Assembly: GCF_008705135.1 (NCBI RefSeq)
Contig: NZ_CP023694.1
Location: 6,857,001 to 6,921,000, forward strand
Direction: 5' to 3'
DNA length: 64,000 nt
From: Streptomyces coeruleorubidus
Lineage (GTDB): Bacteria > Actinomycetota > Actinomycetes > Streptomycetales > Streptomycetaceae
Under the pieces are notes generated by a model that saw only the letters and a program-made list of their open reading frames with translations, had not been told where the DNA came from and did no database searches. The stretch's first letter is position 1. Each line of letters starts with the position of its first letter. Both the position numbers and the translations under genes were made by a program. Of the stretch, positions 17,466-24,747 are shown in pieces.

Positions 17466-18125
17466 ATGGCACGACCACGGCGCATCGTCCTTGTCCGGCA
17501 CGGCGAGTCAACGGGCAATGTTGATGACTCCGTGTACGAGCGTGAACCCGACCACGCCCTGGCGCTGACCGAGCGGGGCCGGCGGCAGGCGGAGGCGACG
17601 GGCGAGCGACTGCGCGAGCTGTTCGGCGGCGAGCGCGTCAGCGTGTACGTCTCCCCGTACCGCCGCACCCACGAGACGCTGCGCGCCTTCCGCCTCGACC
17701 CGGGGCTCATACGGGTGCGCGAGGAACCCCGGCTGCGCGAGCAGGACTGGGGCAACTGGCAGGACCGGGACGAGGTCCGCCTGCAGAAGACCTACCGTGA
17801 CACGTACGGACACTTCTTCTACCGTTTCGTCCAGGGCGAGTCCGGCGCCGACGTCTACGACCGGGTCGGCGGCTTCCTCGAGAGCCTGTTCCGCAGCTTC
17901 GAGGACCCCGACCATCCGCCGAACGTCCTGATCGTCACCCACGGTCTGGCCATGCGGCTGTTCTGCATGCGGTGGTTCCACTGGACGGTCGCCGAGTTCG
18001 AGTCGCTGTCGAACCCGGGGAACGGCGAGGTGCGGATGCTCGTTCTCGGAGACGACGGCAAGTACACCCTTGACCGGCCGTTCGACCGCTGGCGAGATCC
18101 CGAGCCCTACGGGATCACCGGATAG
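17466..18125 (+). CDS. histidine phosphatase family protein (phosphoglycerate-mutase-like)
   Basis: A 219-aa histidine phosphatase superfamily enzyme. The phospho-acceptor motif is VLVRHGESTGN near residue 10, followed by LTERGRRQAEATG, VSPYRRTHETL with the second substrate Arg, and a late VTHGLAMRLF with the second catalytic His. The substrate cannot be told from sequence; members include phosphoglycerate mutases and sugar or nucleotide phosphatases. The ATG at 17466 appears to be the 5' end of the mRNA. It is followed 12 bp later by the ADP-ribosylglycohydrolase gene, so the two are likely cotranscribed. Confidence 0.85.
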   Translation: MARPRRIVLVRHGESTGNVDDSVYEREPDHALALTERGRRQAEATGERLRELFGGERVSVYVSPYRRTHETLRAFRLDPGLIRVREEPRLREQDWGNWQDRDEVRLQKTYRDTYGHFFYRFVQGESGADVYDRVGGFLESLFRSFEDPDHPPNVLIVTHGLAMRLFCMRWFHWTVAEFESLSNPGNGEVRMLVLGDDGKYTLDRPFDRWRDPEPYGITG

Positions 18126-18137
18126 AGTGGCAGGGCG

Positions 18138-19046
18138 ATGACCGCTGATTCCTCCCCCGACGGGCGCCTGGACCGCGCCCTGGCCAGCCTGCGCGGACTG
18201 TCCGTCGGGGACGCCCTGGGCTCCCAGTACTTCGTGCCGGTGAACTACCCGCTGCTGAAGCGCCGGGAGGTGCCGTCCGGGCCGTGGCAGTGGACCGACG
18301 ACACGGAGATGGCCGCCTCTGTGGTCGCCGTCCTGGTCGCCCACCGCCGCATCGACCAGGACGCCCTGGCGCGATCCTTCGCCGAGCACCACGATTTCGA
18401 CCGGGGCTACGGTCCCGCGGTCAACCGCATGCTGCGGCTCGTCCGGGAGGGCGGCGACTGGCGTGAACTCGCCGCGGCGCTCTTCAACGGACAGGGGTCC
18501 TGGGGCAACGGCGCCGCGATGCGGATCGCCCCGCTGGGCGCCTGGTACGCGGACGACCCGGAGCAGGCGACCCACCAGGCGGAGATCTCGGCCTACACGA
18601 CCCACCAGCATCGCGAGGCCGTCGTCGGCGCCATGGCCGTCTCCGCGGCCGCCGCGTTCGCCGCCGCCCCAGGAGGGCCGCCCGGTGCCGAGGCTCTCAT
18701 GGACGGGGTCATCGACCTGGTGCCGAAGAAGAGCGCGGTCGGTGCGGGACTGCGCCGGGCCCGGGACATGCTCGACTACGGCGACCCTGCCACGGTCGCG
18801 GCGGTCCTGGGATGCGGACGGCGGACGACCGCCCACGACACCGTGCCGTTCGCCCTCTGGTCGGCCGCGCGAAGCCTCGGTGATTACCAGCAGGCGTTCT
18901 GGACGACCGCCCAGGTCGGTGGGGACGTCGACACCACCTGTGCCATCGTGGGCGGCGTGATCGCTTCCGGGAAGGCGGGGGCGCCGCCCGCCGAGTGGGT
19001 GGAGCGGACGGAGTCGCTGCCGGACTGGGTGCACGGGTCGGTCTAG
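18138..19046 (+). CDS. ADP-ribosylglycohydrolase family protein
   Basis: A 302-aa DraG/ARH-type hydrolase that removes ADP-ribose from proteins or other acceptors. Metal-binding motifs are visible: WTDDTEM near residue 53 for the first magnesium site, GSWGNGAAMR in the middle and GGDVDTTCAIVGG late in the chain, with the two Asp of the second site. Length is normal for the family. It lies 12 bp downstream of the histidine phosphatase gene, which suggests a shared role, for example processing phosphorylated nucleotide derivatives, but that is inference. No terminator is evident; a tract of short direct repeats follows the stop codon. Confidence 0.88.
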   Translation: MTADSSPDGRLDRALASLRGLSVGDALGSQYFVPVNYPLLKRREVPSGPWQWTDDTEMAASVVAVLVAHRRIDQDALARSFAEHHDFDRGYGPAVNRMLRLVREGGDWRELAAALFNGQGSWGNGAAMRIAPLGAWYADDPEQATHQAEISAYTTHQHREAVVGAMAVSAAAAFAAAPGGPPGAEALMDGVIDLVPKKSAVGAGLRRARDMLDYGDPATVAAVLGCGRRTTAHDTVPFALWSAARSLGDYQQAFWTTAQVGGDVDTTCAIVGGVIASGKAGAPPAEWVERTESLPDWVHGSV

Positions 19047-19050
19047 GGCC

Positions 19051-19267
19051 GGAAGTCTCCCCCATGTCGGTGTGACCGTCGGAAACTCTCTCGCGTCGGC
19101 ATGGCGGTCGGAAACTTTCCCGCGTCGGCCTGAGCGATGAAAGGTCTCCCGCGTCGGTCTGCGCGATGAGAAGTCTCCCGCCTCGGTCTGCGCGATCAGA
19201 ACTCTCCGGCATCGACCCAGGGGCCAGAACTCTCCGTGCACGTCGGGAACTCTCCGTGACCGGCTGC
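19051..19267. repeat. degenerate 29-30 bp tandem repeats
   Basis: About eight imperfect units lie head to tail, with starts at 19051, 19081, 19110, 19140, 19169, 19198, 19226 and 19246. The first five are 29-30 bp, and the last ones are shorter and more diverged. Each opens with a version of GGAAACTCTCCCGCGTCGG followed by a TGNGCGAT-like end. They lie between the ADP-ribosylglycohydrolase gene and the MFS gene, where I see no gene. There are no unique spacers, so this is not CRISPR. Confidence 0.8.
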
Positions 19268-19563
19268 TCGTTGTCGTGACATCCGCTGTGCGAGCCATGA
19301 GGCCGCACACGCCGGAAGTACATGCATTGAGCGTGAAAGGGGGGATGGCCATGGGCTTCCTGCTCACTGTTCTGATCCACTGGCGGGACGCCTTCGCACG
19401 CCGCGTGGGACATGCGCGGAAGGCAGGCACCTTGCCCTCACCGTCCGTCCCCCGGACACGGTCCGCCCATCCGCAGCCGGTCGCGGATCGGCCCGACAGC
19501 CGCCGGCAGGCCTGCTTCAAGCCCACCGGCGAGCCGTCTGAGCCGTCTCGCGATGCCTTTGCG
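19268..19563. other. intergenic region after the repeat tract
   Basis: Convergent gap between the repeat tract and the MFS gene on the minus strand. Plus-strand frames here show no family resemblance. I see no convincing terminator. Confidence 0.4.
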
Positions 19564-21111
19564 TCAGCCCAGCCCCGGCCCGGCCGAGCCGGAGAGCGCG
19601 TCCAGGTCGCTCTTGCGGACCCGGATCACCAGCCAGGCGGTGGCCAGGGCGAGGACGGCCATGACCGCGGCCGGGATGAAAGCAGCGGAGATGCCCTCGG
19701 CCAGCACCTCGTGCCCCCACGGCGCGGGCAGCTGATGCGTCGCGGCGAACTCCGCCTTCTGCTCCGCGGAGCCCTCGGCCATGAACTGCGGAAGCTGCTT
19801 CTCCGCCTCGTCCCTGGTCGCCGTGCCGAAGACGGTCGTCAGGATGGACAGACCCAGCGATCCGCCCACCTGCTGCGTGGTGTTGAGCAGCCCGGACGCG
19901 GCGCCGGCCTCGTGCTGGGCGACACCGGAGACGGCGGTGAGCGTGAGCGTCACGAAGTTCAGCCCCATACCGAAGCCGAACACGAGCATCGGCCCGAGGA
20001 TCCCGCCGACGTACGAGCTGTCGGAGCTGATGAGTGCCTGCCAGGCCAGTCCGATCGCCGCGAGCGCCGAGCCCAGGAGCATGAACGGCTTCGGGCCCAG
20101 CACCGGCAGGAACCGCTGCGACAGACCGGCGCCGAGCGCGATCACGACCGTCACGGGCAGGAAGGCGAGCCCCGCCTCGATCGGGCTGTAGCCGAGCACG
20201 TTCTGCACGAACAGCACGATGTAGAAGAACATGCCGAACATCGCCGCCGCGAGGCTCAGCATGATCACGTATGTGCCCGAGCGGTTCCGGTCGGTGAACA
20301 TCCGCAGCGGAGTGATCGGCTCCTTGGCTCGGGCCTCGATGATCCCGAAGGCCAGCAGCAGGACCACCGCGGCGGCGAAGGACCCGATGGTGAGGCTGTC
20401 CCGCCAGCCCTCGTCCGCCGCCCGGATGAAGCCGTAGACAAGGGACGCCATGCCCGCGGTCGAGGTCACCGCGCCCGCTATGTCGAAGCGGCCGGTGTGC
20501 CGCTCGGACTCGCCGATGTAGAGCGGAGTGAGCACGGCGATCAGCACGCCGATCGGCACGTTCACGAAGAGCACCCAGCGCCAGTCGAGCCACTCGGTGA
20601 GCATGCCGCCCGCGAGCAGGCCGATGGCACCACCACCAGCGGACACCGCGGCGAAGACGCCGAAGGCCCGGTTGCGCTCCGGGCCCTCGGGGAACGTGGT
20701 GGTGATGAGCGCCAGCGAGGTGGGCGACGCGATCGCGCCTCCCACGCCTTGGAGGACCCGCGCGGCCAGCAACTGCCACGGCTCCTGGGCGAGCCCGCCG
20801 AGCAGCGAGGCGAAGGTGAAGAGCAGGATGCCGGCCATGAATACCCGGCGGCGCCCGAGGAGGTCGCCGGCGCGGCCGCCGAGGAGCAGCAGGCCGCCGA
20901 AAGTGAGTGTGTAGGAGCTGACGACCCAGGTGAGGTCGGTGGTGCTGAACTTGAGTGCGTCTTGAATGTGCGGGAGCGCGATGTTCACAATCGTCGCGTC
21001 GAGTACCACCATGAGCTGGCAGGCCGCGATGACGGTGAGTGCGATGCCGGGGCGCCCCTCCCGGCGTGCCGCACCTGGCTTCTGGTTCCTGAGCAATGGA
21101 GAGGTTGTCAC
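19564..21111 (-). CDS. MFS drug efflux transporter (DHA2, EmrB/QacA type)
   Basis: A 515-aa, 14-helix major facilitator of the DHA2 group, expected to export drugs by proton antiport. The first helices contain VLDATIVNIALPHI (motif D1), followed by GGRAGDLLGRRRVF (motif A) and the motif-C-type stretch GGGAIGLLAGGMLTEWLDWRW. The GTG at 21111 has GGGGGACC 5 nt upstream; an in-frame extension to 21201 runs through the operators and is not real. The gene is divergent from a TetR gene, and two perfect palindromes lie between them. It is therefore likely repressed by that TetR protein until a substrate drug binds. Confidence 0.92.
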   Translation of the reverse strand: MTTSPLLRNQKPGAARREGRPGIALTVIAACQLMVVLDATIVNIALPHIQDALKFSTTDLTWVVSSYTLTFGGLLLLGGRAGDLLGRRRVFMAGILLFTFASLLGGLAQEPWQLLAARVLQGVGGAIASPTSLALITTTFPEGPERNRAFGVFAAVSAGGGAIGLLAGGMLTEWLDWRWVLFVNVPIGVLIAVLTPLYIGESERHTGRFDIAGAVTSTAGMASLVYGFIRAADEGWRDSLTIGSFAAAVVLLLAFGIIEARAKEPITPLRMFTDRNRSGTYVIMLSLAAAMFGMFFYIVLFVQNVLGYSPIEAGLAFLPVTVVIALGAGLSQRFLPVLGPKPFMLLGSALAAIGLAWQALISSDSSYVGGILGPMLVFGFGMGLNFVTLTLTAVSGVAQHEAGAASGLLNTTQQVGGSLGLSILTTVFGTATRDEAEKQLPQFMAEGSAEQKAEFAATHQLPAPWGHEVLAEGISAAFIPAAVMAVLALATAWLVIRVRKSDLDALSGSAGPGLG

Positions 21112-21134
21112 AATGGGTCCCCCACGAGTGCGGT

Positions 21135-21154
21135 AGTGAACGCTGGCGTTCACT
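21135..21154. promoter_or_regulatory. TetR-type operator 1
   Basis: AGTGAACGCTGGCGTTCACT is a 20-bp palindrome with perfect 9-bp arms. It lies just upstream of the MFS start. Confidence 0.85.
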
Positions 21155-21182
21155 GCCGCGTCAACGGTAGTGAGTCCCCGAC

Positions 21183-21202
21183 AGTGAACGCAAGCGTTCA
21201 CT
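21183..21202. promoter_or_regulatory. TetR-type operator 2
   Basis: AGTGAACGCAAGCGTTCACT has the same 9-bp arms as operator 1, with only the central two bases different. The two sites are 48 bp apart centre to centre in the MFS/TetR divergent region. Confidence 0.85.
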
Positions 21203-21298
21203 TATGGCGTCGTCATGCGGCACGTCCCCCTTTGCTGCCGCCCGGCACGTCCCCCGTCCCCGAAATGCCCGCTTCCTCTGCTCGTTGGAGAGAGTCCG

Positions 21299-21919
21299 AT
21301 GGTTACCCCGAGCTGGGCGGACGCCCCCGCTCAGACGTCCGCCCGCCGCCGCGGCGCCGTACTCGAACGCGCGATCCTCGACGCCGCGCTGGACCAACTC
21401 AGCACCGTCGGCTGGAACGGCCTGACGATGGAAGGTGTCGCCGCCGGCGCCCAGACCGGAAAGGCCGCCGTCTACCGGCGCTGGCCCTCCAAGGAGGACC
21501 TCGTGGCCGACGCCCTGCGTGCCGGGCTGCCGCAGTTCGACGCGGTGCCGGATGAAGGGAGCGTGCGTGAGGACCTCTTGGCGCTGTGTCGGCGAGCCCG
21601 TGACGCGATGTTCTCCCGTCCGGGTTTCGCGCTTCGCTCAGTGATTCACGAATGCGATACAACGCAGGCCGAGCGCTTCCATGCTGTGATCTTCGACGGG
21701 GTCGTGGAGCCCACGATCAAGATGCTGCGAGAGGTGATCGAGCGTGGGATCACGCGAGGCGAGGTGCGTTCCGACGCTGCGAACGGATACGTTTTCGATG
21801 CCATCCCGGCAATGATGATGTACCGCTCCAAGATGTGCGGTTGCGAATGGCAGGACCAGGAAATCGAGGAGATGATCGACCAGTTGATGGTTCCGCTGCT
21901 GCGGTCGAGCAGCGACTGA
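21299..21919 (+). CDS. TetR/AcrR-family transcriptional regulator
   Basis: A 206-aa TetR-type repressor. The N-terminal helix-turn-helix is in residues about 20-66: RGAVLERAILDAALDQL, then LTMEGVAAGAQTGKAAVYRRW, followed by PSKEDLVADAL. The C-terminal ligand domain is helical and contains a Cys-containing MYRSKMCGCEW segment. The ATG at 21299 has GGAGAGA 5 nt upstream. It is divergent from the MFS exporter with two identical-arm operators between them, so it very likely represses the exporter and itself. Confidence 0.9.
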   Translation: MVTPSWADAPAQTSARRRGAVLERAILDAALDQLSTVGWNGLTMEGVAAGAQTGKAAVYRRWPSKEDLVADALRAGLPQFDAVPDEGSVREDLLALCRRARDAMFSRPGFALRSVIHECDTTQAERFHAVIFDGVVEPTIKMLREVIERGITRGEVRSDAANGYVFDAIPAMMMYRSKMCGCEWQDQEIEEMIDQLMVPLLRSSSD

Positions 21920-22001
21920 CAGGGGCCGGGGAGAGCTGCGACACCGCTCGGCCCGACCGGGGTGTCGCGGGCGGTTCCGGGCGGCGTAACCTAGGGTCGC
22001 C

Positions 22002-22703
22002 ATGCCGTACGAACCGCCTACTCACACCGTCGAGCGCTCCCTTCGAGCCACGACCGGAGCGAAGATCGTTGCAGGTGTCGACGAGGTGGGGCGCGGCGCG
22101 TGGGCCGGTCCCGTCACCGTCTGCGCGGCGATCACCGGACTGCGCCGGCCGCCCGAGGGTCTCACCGACTCGAAGCTGCTCACCATCAAGCGACGCACCG
22201 AACTCGCCGCGGAACTGCGGAAGTGGGTGACGTCGTACGCCTTGGGGCACGCCTCTCCGGAGGAGATAGACGACCTGGGGATGACGGCCGCGCTGCGGCT
22301 CGCCGCGGGCCGTGCCCTCGACGCCCTGCCGGTCCGCCCCGACGCGGTCATCCTCGACGGGAAGCACGACTACCTCGGCGCACCCTGGCGGGTCCGCACG
22401 GTGATCAAGGGCGATCAGTCGTGCGTGGCGGTCGCGGCGGCCTCGGTGCTCGCCAAGGTCCAGCGCGACAAAATGATGGCCGAACTGGGTATCGACCATG
22501 CAGACTTCGGTTTTGCGGACAACGCCGGGTATCCCTCACCCGTGCACAAGACCGCACTGGCGGAGCGGGGCCCCACCCCGTACCACCGGTTGTCGTGGGC
22601 GTATCTTGATGCGCTGCCCCAGTGGCGGCACCTCAAGAAGGTCCGCAGCTGTACGGACGGAAGCGTTCCGGAAATCGAGGGTCAGCTCGGCTTCGATTTC
22701 TGA
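22002..22703 (+). CDS. rnhB: ribonuclease HII
   Basis: A 233-aa RNase HII, which nicks RNA:DNA hybrids and removes single ribonucleotides from DNA. The N-terminal catalytic motif is [16 protein letters not shown], with the first Asp-Glu pair. ILDGKHDYL supplies a further Asp, and [20 protein letters not shown] is the conserved helix region near the active site. The ATG at 22002 fits the family start. It is followed by a gene with an AT-rich palindrome in front, so it may end its own transcript, although no clear hairpin is seen. Confidence 0.93.
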   Translation: MPYEPPTHTVERSLRATTGAKIVAGVDEVGRGAWAGPVTVCAAITGLRRPPEGLTDSKLLTIKRRTELAAELRKWVTSYALGHASPEEIDDLGMTAALRLAAGRALDALPVRPDAVILDGKHDYLGAPWRVRTVIKGDQSCVAVAAASVLAKVQRDKMMAELGIDHADFGFADNAGYPSPVHKTALAERGPTPYHRLSWAYLDALPQWRHLKKVRSCTDGSVPEIEGQLGFDF

Positions 22704-22754
22704 CAGTTTCGTTCGCACGCATGCGCCACCCGCCGAAGCGGGCCGTACCAACGT

Positions 22755-22768
22755 TTGATAAATATCAA
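22755..22768. promoter_or_regulatory. AT-rich palindrome immediately before a start codon
   Basis: TTGATAAATATCAA has 6-bp perfect arms and 2 central bases. It ends 3 bp before the ATG at 22772, in otherwise GC-rich DNA. It could be a repressor site, or it could overlap a -10 element of a leaderless promoter. Confidence 0.45.
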
Positions 22769-22771
22769 CCC

Positions 22772-23401
22772 ATGCCTCTCATTCCCGAGGAGCCTCAGAT
22801 TCACGAGAGTGCCCAGGGTCCCCGCGCCACTCCGGCCAGCGGCCGTACCGCGCCGACCCCTCGCCCCGTACCCGGCCCCCGTCCCGCGGCTCCGTCGCGT
22901 CCCGGTCGTCCCGGTCCTCTCCGGCCCGCGCCGCCGGTGCAGCGCACGCCGCGTGACGCGGCCGCCCAGCCCGGTCCGTCGGGTCCCGCAGCCGGTGCCG
23001 CCGCTCCGGCAGCCCCGCAGATCCAGTTGATCCCGGCTTCAGCCGAAGGCGCGCTCGATGCCGCCGAGGAGGCCGTGGACCTGCTCCTGGAGTCCGGTCG
23101 CGCCCCCGGCGACGTCCTGGTGATCACGACCGGCGAACAGCACCCGTGGGCTGCCCACGAGCTGTCCTTCGGAGAGACTTCCTACTGGGCCCAGCACGAC
23201 GCCGGTGACGACGTCTTCTACACGGATGCCACCGTCGCCGACCGCGCCGCGTCTCGTCCGGTGGTCGTTGTCGCCGTCAACGGCGGTGCCGAGGCCGCGG
23301 CCGCGAGCGCCCTGTCCTCGGCCCACTCCCGGGCCACCGCCCTGCTGATCGTCTGCGGTGATCCGCAGCGGATCAACTCGGTGTTGGGCACGAGCGTCTG
23401 A
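22772..23401 (+). CDS. uncharacterised protein, Pro/Ala-rich N-terminus with a helicase-tail-like C-terminus
   Basis: A 209-aa cytoplasmic protein. Residues 1 to about 88 are Pro/Ala/Arg-rich and probably disordered. Residues 90-209 form a compact domain: EEAVDLLLESGRAPGDVLVI, then YWAQHDAGDDVFYTDA, RPVVVVAVNGG, and a run ending HSRATALLIVCGDPQRIN. The order and spacing recall the last part of UvrD/PcrA-type helicase cores, where a VVVVAxN strand is followed by an SRA-LLVVCGDP strand, but no ATP-binding motifs are present. I do not recognise a function. The ATG at 22772 is the only start consistent with the upstream palindrome. Confidence 0.65.
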   Translation: MPLIPEEPQIHESAQGPRATPASGRTAPTPRPVPGPRPAAPSRPGRPGPLRPAPPVQRTPRDAAAQPGPSGPAAGAAAPAAPQIQLIPASAEGALDAAEEAVDLLLESGRAPGDVLVITTGEQHPWAAHELSFGETSYWAQHDAGDDVFYTDATVADRAASRPVVVVAVNGGAEAAAASALSSAHSRATALLIVCGDPQRINSVLGTSV

Positions 23402-23500
23402 GTCGGTGCCGTGGCGTCCGGTCGGGCGCCGGTGGCTGACTTCGGGGCGCCGCTCCGGGGCTCCGCACGGCGGCTGGTTCGGCCTGCCCGGAGGGCTGAA

Positions 23501-23591
23501 GGGCGGGGCTGCGTACGGGGCTTGCCCGGGTGGCCTCAGCCTGGTCCGGGGTGCTCATGCCGAGTGTCCGTCGAGGCAACTGCGGCGTGCC
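23501..23591. repeat. long direct repeat, unit 1
   Basis: The 91-bp unit begins GGGCGGGGCTGCGTACGGG. It differs from unit 2 at only two positions: a G/T in the GTACGGGGC region and a G/C in the CTGGTCC region. Confidence 0.9.
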
Positions 23592-23592
23592 A

Positions 23593-23683
23593 GGGCGGGG
23601 CTGCGTACGGGTCTTGCCCGGGTGGCCTCAGCCTGGTCCCGGGTGCTCATGCCGAGTGTCCGTCGAGGCAACTGCGGCGTGCC
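23593..23683. repeat. long direct repeat, unit 2
   Basis: Second copy, 89 of 91 positions identical to unit 1 and offset by 92 bp. The near identity of non-coding DNA implies a recent duplication or maintenance by gene conversion. Confidence 0.9.
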
Positions 23684-23775
23684 GTGCGACGGCGTTTGCC
23701 TGACCGGTGAGCAGAGCCCCGCGCAACCAGCGGTCGGTGTGGCCCCGAGTCCGTGCGGAACGCTCTGCCGGGGCC

Positions 23776-24390
23776 TCAGCGTGCCGCCGCAGCGCGGCGC
23801 AGCACCTCGGAGGCGGCGCCACCGGTGCGTGGCAGCGGCGGCGGTGCCTCCGACGTGGCGAACGGCTCCGGCGCCGAGGCCGAGTGAGGGCGGCGTCCGC
23901 CGCGGCCCTCGCCGAGCACCTGCCAGCCGTCACGGGTCAGCGTGATGTACGCCCCGCAGCGCAGCCCGTGCAGGGTGCAGGCGTCGCGCAGCCCCCACAT
24001 CCACGCGCCGTCCTCTTCCGTCCAACGGGCGTCGCCCTCACGGCAGTAGAGCAGCACGGCGGTGCGCACCGGTGTGCGGCGCCGCAGATCGTGCGGGATG
24101 ATCAGGCGCAACTGCGCCAGCAGCACATTGCGGAACATCCAGCCGTCGGCCGGGGCCGGGCGGCGGACGAACGAGGCGCTCGCCCGCAGCCGCTCGTCCG
24201 GGTCGAGCACGGCGATGACTGCGGTCGCCGGCTGCGGGTGGTGCCGGGCGTGCAGTCCGCTGACGACTTCACGGGGGTTGCGGAGCAGCGGGATCCCGGC
24301 GGCGGCCCATTCCGCGGGTTCGAGCAAGCGGTTGGCGGAAGCGGCGGACGTCGACGCCGCTGCCGAGGCCGGAGCGAATCCGAAGGTCAC
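23776..24390 (-). CDS. hypothetical protein, conserved-looking actinobacterial type
   Basis: A 204-aa protein I cannot assign to a named family. The coding frame has the strong third-position GC bias of its neighbours. The core, about residues 35-165, includes VVSGLHARHHPQPATAVIAV, WMFRNVLLAQLRLIIPHDLR, VRTAVLLYCREGDARWTEED and CGAYITLTRDGWQVL. This looks like an alpha/beta fold with a late helix around ALLYCREGD to GLRDACTLHG. The N-terminus is Ala/Ser-rich, and the last 35 residues are Pro/Arg-rich. The GTG at 24390 has AGGGAGG very close upstream. It converges on the rnhB-side gene across the long direct repeats. Confidence 0.65.
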   Translation of the reverse strand: MTFGFAPASAAASTSAASANRLLEPAEWAAAGIPLLRNPREVVSGLHARHHPQPATAVIAVLDPDERLRASASFVRRPAPADGWMFRNVLLAQLRLIIPHDLRRRTPVRTAVLLYCREGDARWTEEDGAWMWGLRDACTLHGLRCGAYITLTRDGWQVLGEGRGGRRPHSASAPEPFATSEAPPPLPRTGGAASEVLRRAAAAR

Positions 24391-24747
24391 GGTCCTCCCT
24401 TCGGCTACGCGCCCACACTGCGGGCGGGGTCGGATTCTGGGAGCGCGCACCGCAGCGAAGCCGACCGGATCGGCGGTCGTACCGTGCGGGAGCGGACCTC
24501 AATTCTTCCTGTCGAACTTGAATGCGGCAACGAGCAATTGGGGCAGCCGACCGTTATCAGATGATGCGCGGCTAATATCCCCACCCTGTGCGTCGCCGGG
24601 CCACCCATGGGGCGTTCGAGCACGACACGTTCGTACGTTACGGGGGTGCGCGGCGTCCAGGGGTGTGCGCGACCGGGCAGGTTTCCGTGCCCGGTCAGGG
24701 GGTCGATGCCCGGCCAGGTCATAGCGGCCGCGGCTCCCGGCGCACGG

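Larger units (their letters stand above)
23402..23775. other. convergent intergenic region holding 92-bp direct repeats
   Basis: No convincing gene. Most of the interval is taken by the two long direct repeats. Short minus-strand frames run through the repeats and give repeated peptide text without family resemblance. Confidence 0.5.

Noticed and set aside
19051-19267. CRISPR array
   Set aside because: Units are directly adjacent and all drift from one another; there are no identical repeats separated by unique spacers, and no cas genes nearby.
19276-21555. 759-codon plus-strand open frame
   Set aside because: It runs antisense through the MFS gene and then overlaps the TetR gene; the text is low-complexity Glu/Arg/His-rich.
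23373-23579. Small minus-strand gene starting MSTPDQAEATRAS in the 91-bp repeat
   Set aside because: The same start-like sequence occurs in both repeat copies; there is no ribosome-binding site and no recognisable protein.
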